Assembly (NCBI GenBank): GCA_947311175.1 | Contig: CAMZKK010000034.1 | Span: forward strand, 1 to 10,394 | DNA from: an uncultured Planctomycetota bacterium | GTDB taxonomy: Bacteria > Planctomycetota > SZUA-567 > JAFGNG01 | Direction: 5' to 3' | Length of the DNA: 10,394 bases | Shown: positions 6,654 through 10,394 of the stretch, piece after piece | How positions within the stretch are numbered: the stretch's first letter is position 1 | How the letters are laid out: each line of letters opens with the position of its first letter | The notes under the pieces: generated by a model | Told to the model about the DNA's origin: nothing | The model's database searches: none | The model's input: only the letters and a program-made list of their open reading frames with translations | Made by a program: the position numbers and the translations under genes

Positions 6654-7619
6654 ATGAAGATTATATTTATGGGTAGCTCGCAATTTGCAGTTCCGTCGCT
6701 GTCTGCATTGATTGACGCGGGACACGAAATTCCTATTGTGTTTACTCAGCCAAACCGTCGTGCCGGAAGAGGAGGGCATGAGCATCGAACTCCGGTTGCT
6801 GAATCTGCATCTAATCTTGGGATTGAGCTATATCAGCCGAAGACCCTTAATTGCGAAGAGGTAACTTCAAAATTAAAGTCTATTGAGGCAGATATTTGTG
6901 TTATTATTGCCTATGGGCTTAAAGTTCCGGCGAATCAACTGAATTTGCCGAAATATGGTTTTATTAATGCCCATGCGTCTTTGTTGCCAAAATATCGGGG
7001 AGCTGCTCCTGTTCCGAACGCTATTTTGAATAATGAAAAAGAAACCGGTGCAACTATTTTTAAGCTTGAAAAAGACTGGGATACCGGGCCTATATACAGT
7101 TATATAAAAACAGATATTTTATCTTCCGATACTACAGTTACTGTTTTAGATCGTTTATCAAAGCTTGCATCAACCGAGATTGTTTCTGTTATTAGTAAAA
7201 TAGAAAATAGCACAATTCAGCCTGTAGCTCAACAGCACTCTGTTGCTTCTAAGGCTCCTAAGTTTACCCGTGATGACGGACTGATTTCTTGGTCAAAATC
7301 TGCCACCGAAATAGATTGCATGGTGCGAGCCTTTCAGCCATGGCCGGAGGCATTTATGTATGTTCCCGGCAAACGAGGAAAGGTACAAAGGATAACTGTT
7401 TTGGAGGTAGAGGAAATGCCATTTACTGAAGATGCCATTCCCGGAACTGTTCTTGCGGCTGATTCAAAATTAGGATTTATAATCGCAACCGGAAGTAATC
7501 CTTTAAAATTAAAAATGATTAAACCTGAAGGAAAACGATTGATGACGGGCACGGAATATCTTATGGGTGCTAGAATAGAAAAGGGCTGCTTGTTAGATAG
7601 TGATAATATTGATGGATAG
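6654..7619 (+). CDS. fmt: methionyl-tRNA formyltransferase
   Basis: Transfers a formyl group from 10-formyltetrahydrofolate to the methionine on initiator tRNA. It has 321 residues, normal for the family. The N-terminal Rossmann-type domain begins MKIIFMGSSQFAVPSL and has FTQPNRRAGRG at 30-40, the tRNA-binding loop region. The folate-binding catalytic core is INAHASLLPKYRGAAP (104-119) with Asn105 and His107, and WDTGPI (142-147) with Asp143, corresponding to the E. coli Asn106/His108/Asp144 triad. The C-terminal OB-fold-like domain starts near 205, with DDGLISWSK and VRAFQPWPEAF (224-234). The ATG at 6654 follows the def stop with no gap (TAAATG), typical of translational coupling, and def-fmt is a common pair. 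If def is really broken, coupling would be disturbed, as most ribosomes would stop at 6462. It converges with the GT2 gene, 26 bases between stops. Confidence 0.97.
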   Translation: MKIIFMGSSQFAVPSLSALIDAGHEIPIVFTQPNRRAGRGGHEHRTPVAESASNLGIELYQPKTLNCEEVTSKLKSIEADICVIIAYGLKVPANQLNLPKYGFINAHASLLPKYRGAAPVPNAILNNEKETGATIFKLEKDWDTGPIYSYIKTDILSSDTTVTVLDRLSKLASTEIVSVISKIENSTIQPVAQQHSVASKAPKFTRDDGLISWSKSATEIDCMVRAFQPWPEAFMYVPGKRGKVQRITVLEVEEMPFTEDAIPGTVLAADSKLGFIIATGSNPLKLKMIKPEGKRLMTGTEYLMGARIEKGCLLDSDNIDG

Positions 7620-7645
7620 TATTTCAGTACCCACGTCCGTCATTA

Positions 7646-8377
7646 TTAAAAATTTTTCCAGATGAATAGAAGGTCATTCATTACTGAAAAAATATCGAAT
7701 ATTTTAACTTTACTGCCAGGTATATAGGTTAATGTATTGAGAGGAATTTCTCTAAAAATATCATTGGCCGGCTTGTTAAATAATTTAAGCAGTCGAAGCA
7801 TTAATTCAACATCAAATAGCCATTTGGTATTGAACGGTTCTTTGATTGATTGCTTTATAATATTGCAATTTCTAAAGAGTTTGGAGCCGCACTGTGAGTC
7901 ATAGATTGGTAATCCTGATACTTGTGATATAGAAGCAGCAATAATTCTTCCGATATATTGCCGACCCACACTTCTATCAATGTCCCTACCTAACATTTTT
8001 ATTTTGCTACCGAAAAACGCTTTAGTATCAGGATAAAGTTTTTCTTCTCTTAAAAATAACGAAAGTTGGTTGATTGGTATTGCGTGATCTGCATCCCAGT
8101 AACCTACGAATTCTGCTTCACTTTCTGTGGCAATTAATAATCCTTGCCTAACAGCTTCAGCCTTACCGGAGTTTTTTGATAATGAAATATAAGAAAATCT
8201 TTCAGCGTTGATTTTTACAAATTCTGCAAGGATTTTTGCCGTATCATCGGTGCTACCATCATCGACAAAAATAATGTTTAGATTCTGAAAGGCATTGATA
8301 GCTTCAACAAATAGCTCAGGCTTCAGTCTCTTTGATTCATTGTAGCAAGGGATAACAAGCATAACTTTTTTATTCAT
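7646..8377 (-). CDS. family 2 glycosyltransferase, ALG5/DPM1-like
   Basis: 243 residues forming one GT2 (GT-A fold) domain. Motifs: MLVIPCYNES at 6-15, IIFVDDGSTDDT at 35-46, the sugar-nucleotide/metal motif WDADHA at 94-99, YDSQCGSKLF at 159-168 and KWLFDVEL at 185-192. The last two are characteristic of the polyprenyl-phosphate (dolichyl-phosphate beta-glucosyl/mannosyl) transferase branch. Unlike ALG5, it has no N-terminal membrane anchor, and no clear membrane helix is present at the C-terminus, so it is probably cytosolic or peripheral. The likely reaction is transfer of a hexose from an NDP-sugar to a lipid phosphate carrier; donor and acceptor are inferred from the subfamily only. The ribosome binding site AAGGAA lies just before the ATG. 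The VTC gene ends 26 bases upstream, suggesting one operon with it and the beta-helix gene. Confidence 0.9.
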   Translation of the reverse strand: MNKKVMLVIPCYNESKRLKPELFVEAINAFQNLNIIFVDDGSTDDTAKILAEFVKINAERFSYISLSKNSGKAEAVRQGLLIATESEAEFVGYWDADHAIPINQLSLFLREEKLYPDTKAFFGSKIKMLGRDIDRSVGRQYIGRIIAASISQVSGLPIYDSQCGSKLFRNCNIIKQSIKEPFNTKWLFDVELMLRLLKLFNKPANDIFREIPLNTLTYIPGSKVKIFDIFSVMNDLLFIWKNF

Positions 8378-8403
8378 AAATTTCCTTATTTGCTGATAAT
8401 TAA

Positions 8404-9111
8404 CTATTCGTAGTTAGTTCCACTAATATATTTTGAAAAAGCTGTAGTGCGTAATGGAAATTCTGCAATATATGTTTTAAGGATTTCGCTATTACTAATC
8501 TTTGCCTTCCATTCAATAATAATTTTATCTGTTGCTGGCTCTGTGAATGAAATATTGGGTTTTATTCGGTTGCTTTGACTAAAAAACTTGATGTCTCTAT
8601 CAATTGTTAAACGCACTTTATTGCATGAAGAAACAAAATATTCACGAGTGTATGAAATAAGACAGATTGGTTTGTTAACTATTGCCATAAATGGTTTTAT
8701 TTGTTTATTAGATGAATGATAAAGGTTGTTAATGATTTTCCTCCAAGGTCTGTCTTGTAAAATAATCTCTTCATCATTAAGGTGCTGTCTGATTTTTCCA
8801 CCGCCAATATTTTTTTTGAATTTACATTCTATAATGAATCCATCTTTTGGTTTAATATTTTGTCCATACCACCTAAGTCTCAATTTCCAACGATTAGGAA
8901 TTCCTGCGAGGTGTTCCCATCTACAAGATTGAGATTCGGTATCAAAGTAAAGTGAATTGATTTGTCTGTTAGGATATTCTTTTTTGAAGTGAGCTCGATG
9001 AGAATTGATTATACTTTTTAGGTGGAAGTAGTCAGGTTCAGTAGAAATCATTTTTATTTCATGCCTGAGTTCATCAACGGTATTTTCTTTCATCGTAAAA
9101 CTATTTCCCAT
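8404..9111 (-). CDS. VTC-domain protein, polyphosphate-polymerase type
   Basis: 235 residues covering one VTC domain (CYTH-like tunnel fold), related to the catalytic part of yeast Vtc4, which builds polyphosphate from ATP. The tunnel-facing charged residues expected in active members are visible: RHEIK at 16-20, SLYFDT at 53-58, KLRLRWYG at 76-83 (two arginines), IECKFKK at 94-100, YTREYF at 154-159, VRLTIDRD at 166-173, IIIEWK at 197-202 and SKY at 226-228. No membrane helices or SPX domain. By family, a polyphosphate polymerase or a related nucleotidyl/phosphoryl-transfer enzyme; the actual product is not proven. The ATG at 9111 lies within the end of the beta-helix gene (11-base overlap). 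An internal ATG at 9093, with GGGA upstream, is an alternative start. Bacterial VTC genes are often found near CotH-type surface protein genes, which fits this locus. Confidence 0.88.
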   Translation of the reverse strand: MGNSFTMKENTVDELRHEIKMISTEPDYFHLKSIINSHRAHFKKEYPNRQINSLYFDTESQSCRWEHLAGIPNRWKLRLRWYGQNIKPKDGFIIECKFKKNIGGGKIRQHLNDEEIILQDRPWRKIINNLYHSSNKQIKPFMAIVNKPICLISYTREYFVSSCNKVRLTIDRDIKFFSQSNRIKPNISFTEPATDKIIIEWKAKISNSEILKTYIAEFPLRTTAFSKYISGTNYE

Positions 9112-10393
9112 AAAGTTTGTTTATATTTATTTTTGAAGTTTTAATTTCTATTCCATTAATAAATAATTGTGAATTGTGTTGGACAATTGCTTCTGTTTTG
9201 ACGGCATTATAGGTTATATTGTTGACAATTGCCTTTGCCGGGCCGTATTCTCTTTTTTTGATAAACACCGCTATTCCGGTGTTAGTGTTCTTGATTGTCC
9301 CTCCTGTTAAATTCAAAACTGAACTGTCTTTGACGACAACTCCAAATTTACTTTTGTTTATAAAAATATCTTCAACTGTTACTTTGCTATTTTCTCCAAT
9401 AGAGATTCCCTTGTCCGTAATCTGATTGCAGGTTATTTGCCAAATATTTAGTGAACTACCACTTAGGTCTATGGCATCGCCCCTAATTTTTTCGAAAACC
9501 AATTTACTAAGCTCACCATTTATGAAGTCGCCATCAACCGCATCTGAATTACAGTTAATAAATTTACTGTTTTTTATCTTTGTTAATCCTCTAATAATAT
9601 TGATACCATCTTCACCCATACAATCTAAAAATGTGGCGTTGGTAATGTATGAGGTGCTGTCGATAATATTTACTCCTCCGCTCAATCTCCAGCCACCTCG
9701 ATTGATAGATGTTACTCCTCTAATTATTATATTGTCGAATAATACAGAATTAGAACCAACAACGACAACTCCACCCCAGCTTTCTTTAATAGGGCTAAGG
9801 TATATTGGGTTGTTTTTAGAGCCTTGCCAATTTATTTTTCCAGTGGCTAATAATATTGCATTAGGTTGGAATAATAGTTTAGTCTTGTTCTTGATTATTA
9901 ATCCTGCATTTTGAGGGATAATGAGGTCACCATTTATTTTCCACTTGCCTTTATTTACAATGAAGCTGTTTGTGCTTTTATCATATTTAAGAAATTTATG
10001 TTTTTTCAAGGTATCACTAATTGTTGGGTTTTTAGGGAATCCTTTTGTTTCTGGACTAATATTATAGGCAGATGCGACTGGTAAACTTAATCTGGAATCA
10101 ATACCTGCAATCTTACAATGCATTGTTATTGAAAGATTATTTTGCTCAAATTTTTCTTTAAAATCCAAAACAATAGTTTTAACTTTAGTCTCTCCATTTG
10201 CAAAAAACAAATTTTCGTCAAAGGTTTTAGATATGTTTTTTTTGCTGTCTATCACGGTAAAATCAATAATCTCAATTGGCAGGGTAATCCGTTTTGCAAC
10301 CCTTATTGTTAGCGTATTATTGGTTTTAGCAGTTATCAATGCCGTGGCAATCTTTTTGGTTGATAGTGATTTATTGATAAAATTTTGTTTTGA
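9101..10393 (-). CDS. right-handed parallel beta-helix protein, 5' end beyond the window
   Basis: The frame is open from the right edge to the stop at 9101, giving 430 visible residues. The TTG at 10339 is not a convincing start, because coding continues upstream of it (FINKSLSTKKIATALITAK). From visible residue 155 or so there are repeating short beta-strand turns with Asn and Ile/Val ladders: GDLIIPQNAGLIIKNKTKL, then NNPIYLSPIKESWGGVVVVG, then FDNIIIRGVTS, FLDCMGEDGINIIRG, FINCNSDAVDGDFING, FEKIRGDAIDLSGS, ISIGENSKVTVEDI and so on. This is typical of PbH1-type right-handed beta-helices, which include polysaccharide-acting enzymes and surface proteins; no catalytic site is evident. The part before the helix could be the end of another domain, for example a CotH-like kinase, given the adjacent VTC gene; that is inference. 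Probably exported, but the signal region is not in view. It overlaps the VTC gene by 11 bases. Confidence 0.85.
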   Translation of the reverse strand, partial: SKQNFINKSLSTKKIATALITAKTNNTLTIRVAKRITLPIEIIDFTVIDSKKNISKTFDENLFFANGETKVKTIVLDFKEKFEQNNLSITMHCKIAGIDSRLSLPVASAYNISPETKGFPKNPTISDTLKKHKFLKYDKSTNSFIVNKGKWKINGDLIIPQNAGLIIKNKTKLLFQPNAILLATGKINWQGSKNNPIYLSPIKESWGGVVVVGSNSVLFDNIIIRGVTSINRGGWRLSGGVNIIDSTSYITNATFLDCMGEDGINIIRGLTKIKNSKFINCNSDAVDGDFINGELSKLVFEKIRGDAIDLSGSSLNIWQITCNQITDKGISIGENSKVTVEDIFINKSKFGVVVKDSSVLNLTGGTIKNTNTGIAVFIKKREYGPAKAIVNNITYNAVKTEAIVQHNSQLFINGIEIKTSKININKLYGK

Positions 10394-10394
10394 T

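Noticed and set aside
7620..7645. Bidirectional terminator between convergent fmt and GT2 genes
   Set aside because: The 26 bases contain no stem longer than three pairs; the nearby AAAAATTTTT is inside the GT2 gene end and would not form a stable hairpin.
10339..10339. TTG at 10339 as start of the beta-helix gene
   Set aside because: The frame stays open and protein-like to the window edge with no ribosome binding site before the TTG, so the gene is truncated by the window rather than starting here.
1..10394. Recoded stop codon UGA
   Set aside because: No gene ends in TGA here, but tryptophan is encoded by TGG in the genes checked and no conserved reading frame runs through TGA; with so few genes in AT-rich DNA, lack of TGA stops is unremarkable.

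Overview
This is an AT-rich bacterial window with short intergenic gaps, ten protein-coding genes or gene parts, and no tRNA, rRNA, insertion sequence or CRISPR array that I can see. All seven stop-to-start junctions that could be read use TAA or TAG, as expected at low GC. The combination of a multi-TPR protein next to rpsT, VTC and parallel beta-helix surface proteins, and a DUF4912 protein is compatible with a Gram-negative bacterium of the PVC/planctomycete type or a related environmental lineage. That placement is a weak inference from gene content; no marker in the window settles it.

Left part (1-4502, all minus strand, read from right to left): rpsT (ribosomal protein S20) is followed by a strong hairpin with a GAAA loop. 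Next comes a two-domain protein with leucine-rich-variant/HEAT-like repeats and a methyltransferase-like fold. Its stop overlaps the TTG start of a 596-residue protein that joins a cytoplasmic GT2 glycosyltransferase, one membrane helix, a lysine-rich linker and an L,D-transpeptidase-like (YkuD) domain that has lost both catalytic His and Cys. A likely terminator follows. A separately promoted small zinc-binding protein and a DUF4912 protein, cut by the window edge, complete this side.

Middle (4544-7619): a 462-residue TPR protein lies upstream of rpsT on the minus strand and is probably transcribed with it from a promoter with a perfect TTGACA box. Divergent from it, on the plus strand, is the def-fmt pair (peptide deformylase and Met-tRNA formyltransferase), which handle the formyl group of initiator methionine. 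def carries a one-base frameshift inside its EGCLS metal-binding motif, while both halves remain well conserved.

Right part (7646-10394, minus strand): a tightly packed three-gene unit, read from right to left. It has a right-handed parallel beta-helix protein (5' end beyond the window), a VTC-domain protein of the polyphosphate polymerase type with its basic tunnel residues conserved, and an ALG5/DPM1-like GT2 glycosyltransferase. The overlap and short spacing suggest one transcript, probably for a cell-surface polymer or envelope function. It converges on fmt with only 26 bases between stops.

The most unusual item is the GT2-membrane-pseudo-L,D-transpeptidase fusion, translationally coupled to the repeat-methyltransferase protein.
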